Assembly (NCBI GenBank): GCA_024867545.1
Contig: JANFNE010000043.1
Coordinates: 248,001 to 312,000, forward strand
Length of the DNA stretch: 64,000 nucleotides
Direction of reading: 5' to 3'
Source: Phytopythium helicoides
Taxonomy: Eukaryota; Oomycota; Peronosporomycetes; Pythiales; Pythiaceae
The position numbers and the translations under genes are program-made. How positions within the stretch are numbered: the first letter of the stretch is position 1; each line of letters begins with the position of its first letter. Below, in pieces: positions 23,501 to 35,500 of the stretch. Under the pieces are notes generated by a model. That model was not told where the DNA came from. It made no database searches and saw nothing but the letters and a program-made list of their open reading frames with translations.

Positions 23501-26500
23501 CCGTCGTCTCGACGACCTCGACAGTCTCCTCCGTCACTTCCGTGGTCTCGACAGTCTCCTCCGTCGTCTCGACGACCTCGACAGTCTCCTCCGTCACTTC
23601 CGTGGTCTCGACAGTCTCCTCCGTAGACTCGCTCGTCACAGTGATGGCGCCGGCAACAGCAGCAACGCCGCCGACCACCTCCACCGTCTCGCTGGACACC
23701 GTGAACGTAGAGCTCGACACGTCCGCAGACACGTCTTCGCTTGTCTCCGTCGTCTCCGTCACCTCCGTCGTCTCCGTCACCTCGGTCGTCTCAACCGTCT
23801 CCACGGTCTCGGTCACCTCCGTCGACTCGGTAACCTCCGTCACTTCTGTGGTCTCGACGGTCTCCTCCGTCGTCTCGACGACCTCGACAGTCTCCTCCGT
23901 CACTTCCGTGGTCTCGACAGTCTCCTCCGTAGACTCGCTCGTCACAGTGATGGCGCCGGCAACAGCAGCAACGCCGCCGACCACCTCCACCGTCTCGCTG
24001 GACACCGTGAACGTAGAGCTCGACACGTCCGCAGACACGTCTTCGCTTGTCTCCGTCGTCTCCGTCGCCTCCGTCGTCTCCGTCACCTCGGTCGTCTCAA
24101 CCGTCTCCACGGTCTCGGTCACCTCCGTCGACTCGGTCACCTCCGTCACTTCTGTGGTCTCGACGGTCTCCTCCGTCGTCTCGACGACCTCGACAGTCTC
24201 CTCCGTCACTTCCGTGGTCTCGACAGTCTCCTCCGTCGTCTCGACGACCTCGACAGTCTCCTCCGTCACTTCCGTGGTCTCGACAGTCTCCTCCGTAGAC
24301 TCGCTCGTCACAGTGATGGCGCCGGCAACAGCAGCAACGCCGCCGACCACCTCCACCGTCTCGCTGGACACCGTGAACGTAGAGCTCGACACGTCCGCAG
24401 ACACGTCTTCGCTTGTCTCCGTCGTCTCCGTCGCCTCCGTCGTCTCCGTCACCTCGGTCGTCTCAACCGTCTCCACGGTCTCGGTCACCTCCGTCGACTC
24501 GGTCACCTCCGTCACTTCTGTGGTCTCGACGGTCTCCTCCGTCGTCTCGACGACCTCGACAGTCTCCTCCGTCACTTCCGTGGTCTCGACAGTCTCCTCC
24601 GTCGTCTCGACGACCTCGACAGTCTCCTCCGTCACTTCCGTGGTCTCGACAGTCTCCTCCGTAGACTCGCTCGTCACAGTGATGGCGCCGGCAACAGCAG
24701 CAACGCCGCCGACCACCTCCACCGTCTCGCTGGACACCGTGAACGTAGAGCTCGACACGTCCGCAGACACGTCTTCGCTTGTCTCCGTCGTCTCCGTCAC
24801 CTCCGTCGTCTCCGTCACCTCGGTCGTCTCAACCGTCTCCACGGTCTCGGTCACCTCCGTCGACTCGGTCACCTCCGTCACTTCTGTGGTCTCGACACTC
24901 GCTCGTCACAGTGATGGCGCCGGCAACAGCAGCAACGCCGCCGACCACCTCCACCGTCTCGCTGGACACCGTGAACGTAGAGCTCGACACGTCCGCAGAC
25001 ACGTCTTCGCTTGTCTCCGTCGTCTCCGTCACCTCCGTCGTCTCCGTCACCTCGGTCGTCTCAACCGTCTCCACGGTCTCGGTCACCTCCGTCGACTCGG
25101 TCACCTCCGTCACTTCTGTGGTCTCGACGGTCTCCTCCGTCGTCTCGACGACCTCGACAGTCTCCTCCGTCACTTCCGTGGTCTCGACAGTCTCCTCCGT
25201 AGACTCGCTCGTCACAGTGATGGCGCCGGCAACAGCAGCAACGCCGCCGACCACCTCCACCGTCTCGCTGGACACCGTGAACGTAGAGCTCGACACGTCC
25301 GCAGACACGTCTTCGCTTGTCTCCGTCGTCTCCGTCACCTCCGTCGTCTCCGTCACCTCGGTCGTCTCAACCGTCTCCACGGTCTCGGTCACCTCCGTCG
25401 ACTCGGTCACCTCCGTCACTTCTGTGGTCTCGACGGTCTCCTCCGTCGTCTCGACGACCTCGACAGTCTCCTCCGTCACTTCCGTGGTCTCAGTCTCCTC
25501 CGTCGTCTCGACGACCTCGACAGTCTCCTCCGTCACTTCCGTGGTCTCGACAGTCTCCTCCGTAGACTCGCTCGTCACAGTGATGGCGCCGGCAACAGCA
25601 GCAACGCCGCCGACCACCTCCACCGTCTCGCTGGACACCGTGAACGTAGAGCTCGACACGTCCGCAGACACGTCTTCGCTTGTCTCCGTCGTCTCCGTCA
25701 CCTCCGTCGTCTCCGTCACCTCGGTCGTCTCAACCGTCTCCACGGTCTCGGTCACCTCCGTCGACTCGGTCACCTCCGTCACTTCTCGTGGTCTCGACAG
25801 TCTCCTCCGTCGTCTCGACGACCTCGACAGTCTCCTCCGTCACTTCCGTGGTCTCGACAGTCTCCTCCGTAGACTCGCTCGTCACAGTGATGGCGCCGGC
25901 AACAGCAGCAACGCCGCCGACCACCTCCACCGTCTCGCTGGACACCGTGAACGTAGAGCTCGACACGTCCGCAGACACGTCTTCGCTTGTCTCCGTCGTC
26001 TCCGTCACCTCCGTCGTCTCCGTCACCTCGGTCGTCTCAACCGTCTCCACGGTCTCGGTCACCTCCGTCGACTCGGTCACCTCCGTCACTTCTGTGGTCT
26101 CGACGGTCTCCTCCGTCGTCTCGACGACCTCGACAGTCTCCTCCGTCACTTCCGTGGTCTCGACAGTCTCCTCCGTAGACTCGCTCGTCACAGTGATGGC
26201 GCCGGCAACAGCAGCAACGCCGCCGACCACCTCCACCGTCTCGCTGGACACCGTGAACGTAGAGCTCGACACGTCCGCAGACACGTCTTCGCTTGTCTCC
26301 GTCGTCTCCGTCACCTCCGTCGTCTCCGTCACCTCGGTCGTCTCAACCGTCTCCACGGTCTCGGTCACCTCCGTCGACTCGGTCACCTCCGTCGTCTCAA
26401 CGACCTCGACAGTCTCCTCCGTCACTTCCGTGGTCTCGACAGTCTCCTCCGTCGTCTCAACGACCTCGACAGTCTCCTCCGTCACTTCCGTGGTCTCGAC

Positions 26501-29500
26501 AGTCTCCTCCGTAGACTCGCTCGTCACAGTGATGGCGCCGGCAACAGCAGCAACGCCGCCGACCACCTCCACCGTCTCGCTGGACACCGTGAACGAAGAG
26601 CTCGACACGTCCGCAGACACGTCCTCGCTTGTCTCCGTCGTCTCCGTCACCTCGGTCGTCTCCGTCACCTCGGTCGTCTCCGTCACCTCGGTCGTCTCAA
26701 CCGTCTCCACGGTCTCGGTCACCTCCGTCGACTCGGTCACCTCCGTCACTTCCGTGGTCTCGACAGTCTGCTCCGTAACCTTGGTCGTGTCATTTTCACT
26801 AGTTGTTGTGGAGGTCTCCGCCAACTTTGTCGACTCGGAAGAGGTTGCTGTAGTCACAGTCTCTTCCTCCTCTGTTTTTGAGCTCGAATCATCCCAGAAC
26901 TGCCACCATGGAGTTTTCGTAGGCTTCTTAGGCTTCTTCTCAACCTTGGTAGGAGTTTCACTCGATTTCTCCGCAGTTGAGGTAACAACGGCCGCAGTAG
27001 CTACAACTACACTTCCAGCAACAGATTTCATACTGGAAGTTTGTTCTTTGTCAGCCACGTCAGCAGTATCAATAGTCTCCACGGTCTCGGTCACCTCCGT
27101 CGACTCGGTCACCTCAATCGCTTCCGTGGTCTCGACAGTCTCCTCCGTCGTCTCAACGACCTCGACAGTCTCCTCCGTCACTTCCGTGGTCTCGACAGTC
27201 TCCTCCGTAGACTCGCTCGTCACAGTGATGGCGCCGGCAACAGCAGCAACGCCGCCGACCACCTCCACCGTCTCGCTGGACACCGTGAACGAAGAGCTCG
27301 ACACGTCCGCAGACACGTCCTCGCTTGTCTCCGTCGTCTCCGTCACCTCGGTCGTCTCCGTCACCTCGGTCGTCTCAACCGTCTCCACGGTCTCGGTCAC
27401 CTCCGTCGTCTCAACCGTCTCCACGGTCTCGGTCACCTCCGTCGACTCGGTCACCTCCGTCACTTCCGTGGTCTCGACAGTCTCCTCCGTCGTCTCAACG
27501 ACCTCGACAGTCTCCTCCGTCACTTCCGTGGTCTCGACAGTCTCCTCCGTAGACTCGCTCGTCACAGTGATGGCGCCGGCAACAGCAGCAACGCCGCCGA
27601 CCACCTCCACCGTCTCGCTGGACACCGTGAACGAAGAGCTCGACACGTCCGCAGACACGTCCTCGCTTGTCTCCGTCGTCTCCGTCACCTCGGTCGTCTC
27701 CGTCACCTCGGTCGTCTCCGTCACCTCGGTCGTCTCAACCGTCTCCACGGTCTCGGTCACCTCCGTCGACTCGGTCACCTCCGTCACTTCCGTGGTCTCG
27801 ACAGTCTCCTCCGTCGTCTCAACGACCTCGACAGTCTCCTCCGTCACTTCCGTGGTCTCGACAGTCTCCTCCGTCGTCTCAACGACCTCGACAGTCTCCT
27901 CCGTCACTTCCGTGGTCTCGACAGTCTCCTCCGTCGTCTCAACGACCTCGACAGTCTCCTCCGTCACTTCCGTGGTCTCGACAGTCTCCTCCGTAGACTC
28001 GCTCGTCACAGTGATGGCGCCGGCAACAGCAGCAACGCCGCCGACCACCTCCACCGTCTCGCTGGACACCGTGAACGAAGAGCTCGACACGTCCGCAGAC
28101 ACGTCCTCGCTTGTCTCCGTCGTCTCCGTCACCTCGGTCGTCTCAACCGTCTCCACGGTCTCGGTCACCTCCGTCGACTCGGTCACCTCCGTCACTTCCG
28201 TGGTCTCGACAGTCTCCTCCGTCGTCTCGACGACCTCGACAGTCTCCTCCGTCACTTCCGTGGTCTCGACAGTCTCCTCCGTAGACTCGCTCGTCACAGT
28301 GATGGCGCCGGCAACAGCAGCAACGCCGCCGACCACCTCCACCGTCTCGCTGGACACCGTGAACGTAGAGCTCGACACGTCCGCAGACACGTCTTCGCTT
28401 GTCTCCGTCGTCTCCGTCACCTCCGTCGTCTCCGTCACCTCGGTCGTCTCAACCGTCTCCACGGTCTCGGTCACCTCCGTCGACTCGGTCACCTCCGTCA
28501 CTTCTGTGGTCTCGACAGTCTCCTCCGTCGTCTCGACGACCTCGACAGTCTCCTCCGTCACTTCCGTGGTCTCGACAGTCTCCTCCGTAGACTCGCTCGT
28601 CACAGTGATGGCGCCGGCAACAGCAGCAACGCCGCCGACCACCTCCACCGTCTCGCTGGACACCGTGAACGTAGAGCTCGACACGTCCGCAGACACGTCT
28701 TCGCTTGTCTCCGTCGTCTCCGTCACCTCCGTCGTCTCCGTCACCTCGGTCGTCTCAACCGTCTCCACGGTCTCGGTCACCTCCGTCGACTCGGTCACCT
28801 CCGTCACTTCCGTGGTCTCGACAGTCTCCTCCGTCGTCTCGACGACCTCGACAGTCTCCTCCGTCGTCTCGACGACCTCGACAGTCTCCTCCGTCACTTC
28901 CGTGGTCTCGACAGTCTCCTCCGTAGACTCGCTCGTCACAGTGATGGCGCCGGCAACAGCAGCAACGCCGCCGACCACCTCCACCGTCTCGCTGGACACC
29001 GTGAACGTAGAGCTCGACACGTCCGCAGACACGTCTTCGCTTGTCTCCGTCGTCTCCGTCACCTCCGTCGTCTCCGTCACCTCGGTCGTCTCAACCGTCT
29101 CCACGGTCTCGGTCACCTCCGTCGACTCGGTCACCTCCGTCACTTCCGTGGTCTCGACAGTCTCCTCCGTCGTCTCGACGACCTCGACAGTCTCCTCCGT
29201 CACTTCCGTGGTCTCGACAGTCTCCTCCGTAGACTCGCTCGTCACAGTGATGGCGCCGGCAACAGCAGCAACGCCGCCGACCACCTCCACCGTCTCGCTG
29301 GACACCGTGAACGTAGAGCTCGACACGTCCGCAGACACGTCTTCGCTTGTCTCCGTCGTCTCCGTCACCTCCGTCGTCTCCGTCACCTCGGTCGTCTCAA
29401 CCGTCTCCACGGTCTCGGTCACCTCCGTCGACTCGGTCTCCTCCGTCACTTCCGTGGTCTCGACAGTCTCCTCCGTCGTCTCGACGACCTCGACAGTCTC

Positions 29501-32500
29501 CTCCGTCACTTCCGTGGTCTCGACAGTCTCCTCCGTAGACTCGCTCGTCACAGTGATGGCGCCGGCAACAGCAGCAACGCCGCCGACCACCTCCACCGTC
29601 TCGCTGGACACCGTGAACGTAGAGCTCGACACGTCCGCAGACACGTCTTCGCTTGTCTCCGTCGTCTCCGTCACCTCCGTCGTCTCCGTCACCTCGGTCG
29701 TCTCAACCGTCTCCACGGTCTCGGTCACCTCCGTCGACTCGGTCTCCTCCGTCACTTCCGTGGTCTCGACAGTCTCCTCCGTCGTCTCGACGACCTCGAC
29801 AGTCTCCTCCGTCACTTCCGTGGTCTCGACAGTCTCCTCCGTAGACTCGCTCGTCACAGTGATGGCGCCGGCAACAGCAGCAACGCCGCCGACCACCTCC
29901 ACCGTCTCGCTGGACACCGTGAACGTAGAGCTCGACACGTCCGCAGACACGTCTTCGCTTGTCTCCGTCGTCTCCGTCACCTCCGTCGTCTCCGTCACCT
30001 CGGTCGTCTCAACCGTCTCCACGGTCTCGGTCACCTCCGTCGACTCGGTCACCTCCGTCACTTCTGTGGTCTCGACGGTCTCCTCCGTCGTCTCGACGAC
30101 CTCGACAGTCTCCTCCGTCACTTCCGTGGTCTCGACGGTCTCCTCCGTCGTCTCGACGACCTTGACAGTCTCTTGTGTAGTTTCCGTAAGCTTGGTCGTT
30201 TCAGCTTCACTTGTTGTGGTGGAGGTCTCCGCCAACTTCGTCGTTTCGGTAGAGGTTGCTTTAGTCACAGTCTCCTCCTCATCTGTTTTTGAGCTCGAGT
30301 CATCCCAAAACTGCCACCATGGAGTTTTCGCAGCCTTCTTAGGCTTCTTCTCAACCTTGGAAGGAGTTTCACTCGATTTCTCAGCAGTTGACACGACAAC
30401 GGCCGCAGTAGCTACAACTGCACTTCCAGCCACAGATGTCATACTGGAAGTTTGTTTTTTGTCAGCCACATCAGTAGTATCAACCGCCTCCACAGTCTCG
30501 GTCACCTCCGTCGACTCAGTCACCTCCGTCACTTCCGTGGTCTCCTCGACAGTCTCCTCGATCGTCTCCACCGCCTCCACAGTCTCGGTCACCTCCGTCG
30601 ACTCAGTCACCTCCGTCACTTCCGTGGTCTCCTCGACAGTCTCCTCGATCGTCTCCACCGCCTCCACAGTCTCGGTCACCTCCGTCGACTCGGTCACCTC
30701 CGTCACCTCCGTGGTCTCCTCGACAGTCTCCTCGATCGTCTCCACCGTCTCGGTCGTATCGCCCGAGCTAGTCGTCGTCACCGTCGTCGGCGCACCACGC
30801 ACCACGCGGCGGATGATCGTCTTCCCGTCTTCCGTCGTCTCCGTCGTCTCCTCAACCGTGGACGTCTCGTCACTCGAGCCGCTCTCCACGACGTAGGTAG
30901 CACCGCCGGCCGCAGCGCCACCACGAACCACGCGGCGGACAATCGTCTGGCCGTCCTCCGTCACCTCCGTGGTCTCCTCGACAGTCTCCTCGATCGTCTC
31001 CACCGTCTCGGTCGTATCGCCCGAGCTAGTCGTCGTCACCGTCGTCGGCGCACCACGCACCACGCGGCGGATGATCGTCTTCCCGTCTTCCGTCGTCTCC
31101 GTCGTCTCCTCAACCGTGGACGTCTCGTCACTCGAGCCGCTCTCCACGACGTAGGTAGCACCGCCGGCCGCAGCGCCACCACGAACCACGCGGCGGACAA
31201 TCGTCTGGCCGTCCTCCGTCACCTCCGTGGTCTCCTCGACAGTCTCCTCGATCGTCTCCACCGTCTCGGTCGTATCGCCCGAGCTAGTCGTCGTCACCGT
31301 CGTCGGCGCACCACGCACCACGCGGCGGATGATCGTCTTCCCGTCTTCCGTCGTCTCCGTCGTCTCCTCAACCGTGGACGTCTCGTCACTCGAGCCGCTC
31401 TCCACGACGTAGGTAGCACCGCCGGCCGCAGCGCCACCACGAACCACGCGGCGGACAATCGTCTGGCCGTCCTCCGTCACCTCCGTGGTCTCCTCGACAG
31501 TCTCCTCGATCGTCTCCACCGTCTCGGTCGTATCGCCCGAGCTAGTCGTCGTCACCGTCGTCGGCGCACCACGCACCACGCGGCGGATGATCGTCTTCCC
31601 GTCTTCCGTCGTCTCCGTCGTCTCCTCAACCGTGGACGTCTCGTCACTCGAGCCGCTCTCCACGACGTAGGTAGCACCGCCGGCCGCAGCGCCACCACGA
31701 ACCACGCGGCGGACAATCGTCTGGCCGTCCTCCGTCACCTCCGTGGTCTCCTCGACAGTCTCCTCGATCGTCTCCACCGTCTCGGTCGTATCGCCCGAGC
31801 TAGTCGTCGTCACCGTCGTCGGCGCACCACGCACCACGCGGCGGATGATCGTCTTCCCGTCTTCCGTCGTCTCCGTCGTCTCCTCAACCGTGGACGTCTC
31901 GTCACTCGAGCCGCTCTCCACGACGTAGGTAGCACCGCCGGCCGCAGCGCCACCACGAACCACGCGGCGGACAATCGTCTGGCCGTCCTCCGTCACCTCC
32001 GTGGTCTCCTCGACAGTCTCCTCGATCGTCTCCACCGTCTCGGTCGTATCGCCCGAGCTAGTCGTCGTCACCGTCGTCGGCGCACCACGCACCACGCGGC
32101 GGATGATCGTCTTCCCGTCTTCCGTCGTCTCCGTCGTCTCCTCAACCGTGGACGTCTCGTCACTCGAGCCGCTCTCCACGACGTAGGTAGCACCGCCGGC
32201 CGCAGCGCCACCACGAACCACGCGGCGGACAATCGTCTGGCCGTCCTCCGTCACCTCCGTGGTCTCCTCGACAGTCTCCTCGATCGTCTCCACCGTCTCG
32301 GTCGTATCGCCCGAGCTAGTCGTCGTCACCGTCGTCGGCGCACCACGCACCACGCGGCGGATGATCGTCTTCCCGTCTTCCGTCGTCTCCGTCGTCTCCT
32401 CAACCGTGGACGTCTCGTCACTCGAGCCGCTCTCCACGACGTAGGTAGCACCGCCGGCCGCAGCGCCACCACGAACCACGCGGCGGACAATCGTCTGGCC

Positions 32501-35500
32501 GTCCTCCGTCACCTCCGTGGTCTCCTCGACAGTCTCCTCGATCGTCTCCACCGTCTCGGTCGTATCGCCCGAGCTAGTCGTCGTCACCGTCGTCGGCGCA
32601 CCACGCACCACGCGGCGGATGATCGTCTTCCCGTCTTCCGTCGTCTCCGTCGTCTCCTCAACCGTGGACGTCTCGTCACTCGAGCCGCTCTCCACGACGT
32701 AGGTAGCACCGCCGGCCGCAGCGCCACCACGAACCACGCGGCGGACAATCGTCTGGCCGTCCTCCGTCACCTCCGTGGTCTCCTCGACAGTCTCCTCGAT
32801 CGTCTCCACCGTCTCGGTCGTATCGCCCGAGCTAGTCGTCGTCACCGTCGTCGGCGCACCACGCACCACGCGGCGGATGATCGTCTTCCCGTCTTCCGTC
32901 GTCTCCGTCGTCTCCTCAACCGTGGACGTCTCGTCACTCGAGCCGCTCTCCACGACGTAGGTAGCACCGCCGGCCGCAGCGCCACCACGAACCACGCGGC
33001 GGACAATCGTCTGGCCGTCCTCCGTCACCTCCGTGGTCTCCTCGACAGTCTCCTCGATCGTCTCCACCGTCTCGGTCGTATCGCCCGAGCTAGTCGTCGT
33101 CACCGTCGTCGGCGCACCACGCACCACGCGGCGGATGATCGTCTTCCCGTCTTCCGTCGTCTCCGTCGTCTCCTCAACCGTGGACGTCTCGTCACTCGAG
33201 CCGCTCTCCACGACGTAGGTAGCACCGCCGGCCGCAGCGCCACCACGAACCACGCGGCGGACAATCGTCTGGCCGTCCTCCGTCACCTCCGTGGTCTCCT
33301 CGACAGTCTCCTCGATCGTCTCCACCGTCTCGGTCGTATCGCCCGAGCTAGTCGTCGTCACCGTCGTCGGCGCACCACGCACCACGCGGCGGATGATCGT
33401 CTTCCCGTCTTCCGTCGTCTCCGTCGTCTCCTCAACCGTGGACGTCTCGTCACTCGAGCCGCTCTCCACGACGTAGGTAGCACCGCCGGCCGCAGCGCCA
33501 CCACGAACCACGCGGCGGACAATCGTCTGGCCGTCCTCCGTCACCTCCGTGGTCTCCTCGACAGTCTCCTCGATCGTCTCCACCGTCTCGGTCGTATCGC
33601 CCGAGCTAGTCGTCGTCACCGTCGTCGGCGCACCACGCACCACGCGGCGGATGATCGTCTTCCCGTCTTCCGTCGTCTCCGTCGTCTCCTCAACCGTGGA
33701 CGTCTCGTCACTCGAGCCGCTCTCCACGACGTAGGTAGCACCGCCGGCCGCAGCGCCACCACGAACCACGCGGCGGACAATCGTCTGGCCGTCCTCCGTC
33801 ACCTCCGTGGTCTCCTCGACAGTCTCCTCGATCGTCTCCACCGTCTCGGTCGTATCGCCCGAGCTAGTCGTCGTCACCGTCGTCGGCGCACCACGCACCA
33901 CGCGGCGGATGATCGTCTTCCCGTCTTCCGTCGTCTCCGTCGTCTCCTGAACCGTGGACGTCTCGTCACTTGAGCCGCTCTCCACGACGTAGGTAGCACC
34001 GCCGGCCGCAGCGCCACCACGAACCACGCGGCGGACAATCGTCTGGCCGTCCTCCGTCACCTCCGTGGTCTCCTCGACAGTCTCCTCGATCGTCTCCACC
34101 GTCTCGGTCGTATCGCCCGAGCTAGTCGTCGTCACCGTCGTCGGCGCACCACGCACCACGCGGCGGATGATCGTCTTCCCGTCTTCCGTCGTCTCCGTCG
34201 TCTCCTCAACCGTGGACGTCTCGTTACCATGAGCAGGGGCTGTACGACGAATGATGCGACGAATGATGCGCTTTACTCGGATATGCCGAGATACAATGAT
34301 AGCAGTGTCGTACTGGCGCAGCAAAAGTGTGCGGTAAGACCCGGTCGTTACGGTCTCGATGCGCACGCGGAGATCAACATTGTACTTTCGCTGGTACGCG
34401 ATAGAGATCTGCTCCATGATGACCGCATAACGAATCAGCCAAGCGGTCAAGATATACGAGTCGGTTGTTGCCGTCCGAAGCGAGTTTTCAAACAGCTCAG
34501 CCAGCAGATCGTAGCGCTCAACCGACCAGCGAAGGAAGAAGAGTAGCGCTTGCATTGCATCCCCCGAGAACTCTCCGTTGACAGCTTTGACCAGCGTCGA
34601 CTTGTATTTTGCTTGGTACGCAGCGTCGATCTGCACAACGTGCTCAACCGGGCTGCTGAGGAGTAGGTTGACAAACGTAGCTGTGTCGGTGCCCCACGTT
34701 CCTTCACCTGCCTTGTAAAGCACAGCCGCATCAGCCTCGGCTTTTGCTGCCGTGTGCACCGAAGCGTCGAACGTCTGGGTGTCACCTCGAAGTGCAGCCA
34801 GGACGACCGCCCGCGTATCTCCGCTGAAGTAGCCACTGAAGTAGTTGCTCATGACCTTGACCAAGTCCTCGCCATAAAGCTCCATGTAGACCTTCTTCAG
34901 CAGGGCGATCTCAATGTTCGAGCGGCCCATGATGACCGAGTACCACTGTGAGATGCTTTTGCCCTTGATCACATTGCGCAGGACCTCCGCCTCGACCTCT
35001 ACCACAGGACGCACTGTTAGCTGCAGCAGCGAAGAGTAGCTGCCACTACTCTTTGCCTTGCTCTTCGACTTGCTCGACCGCGTGATCTCCTCGAGTAGGC
35101 TCTTGCTATGAAGATCCTTGTAGCGGGCCGAAATTAAAAAGCGCTCCTCGACTGTGAAGCGCATGAACAGCGCTGCCAGCGCCTCCTCGTCCACTTTCTC
35201 GCCTGACACAAGCGTCGCCACTTGCTCCACTGCAGACTCGATCTTCTTTGAGAACGTCACTTTCGCGCCGTTGTAGTAATCAACCAGAGCCTGCGAGTAC
35301 AGGATGCTACTGGCGCTCGAGGCTGCCGGCTCATCGAGCGCGCTGAATTCGACTTCATCTACGGCATCGAAGTCGAGCTCGTCGTCCTTCTCCTGCTCGA
35401 ACTGACCTCCGTCCACAAGGCGGATGCGGCTCGTCACCTCGCCAGCAGCCGACGTGCCGACGATGGGTGCGCCAGCGACCATGACAACTTCATCTGCGAG

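Larger units (their letters stand above)
15166..30480 (-). repeat. 306-bp coding minisatellite with inserted 60-bp subunits, about 44 copies
   Basis: Each 102-residue unit carries a Thr/Glu/Val stretch (TEVTETTEVTETTETSED), DVSADVSSSTFTVSSETVEV, a short hydrophobic Gly-rich patch GGVAAVAGAITVTSES and the 20-residue module EETVEVVETTEETVETTEVT. That module is present one to four times, giving units of 306, 366 or more bp. Register breaks occur near 16060, 16660, 19533, 22360 (scrambled) and 24895 (14 bp missing), and a one-base insertion at 25786-25787. Two non-repeat islands interrupt the array. Confidence 0.93.

Noticed and set aside
8555..34225. CRISPR-like or satellite array
   Set aside because: Units are 258-306 bp, lack unique spacers and are all multiples of three encoding the same protein repeats; they are coding minisatellites.
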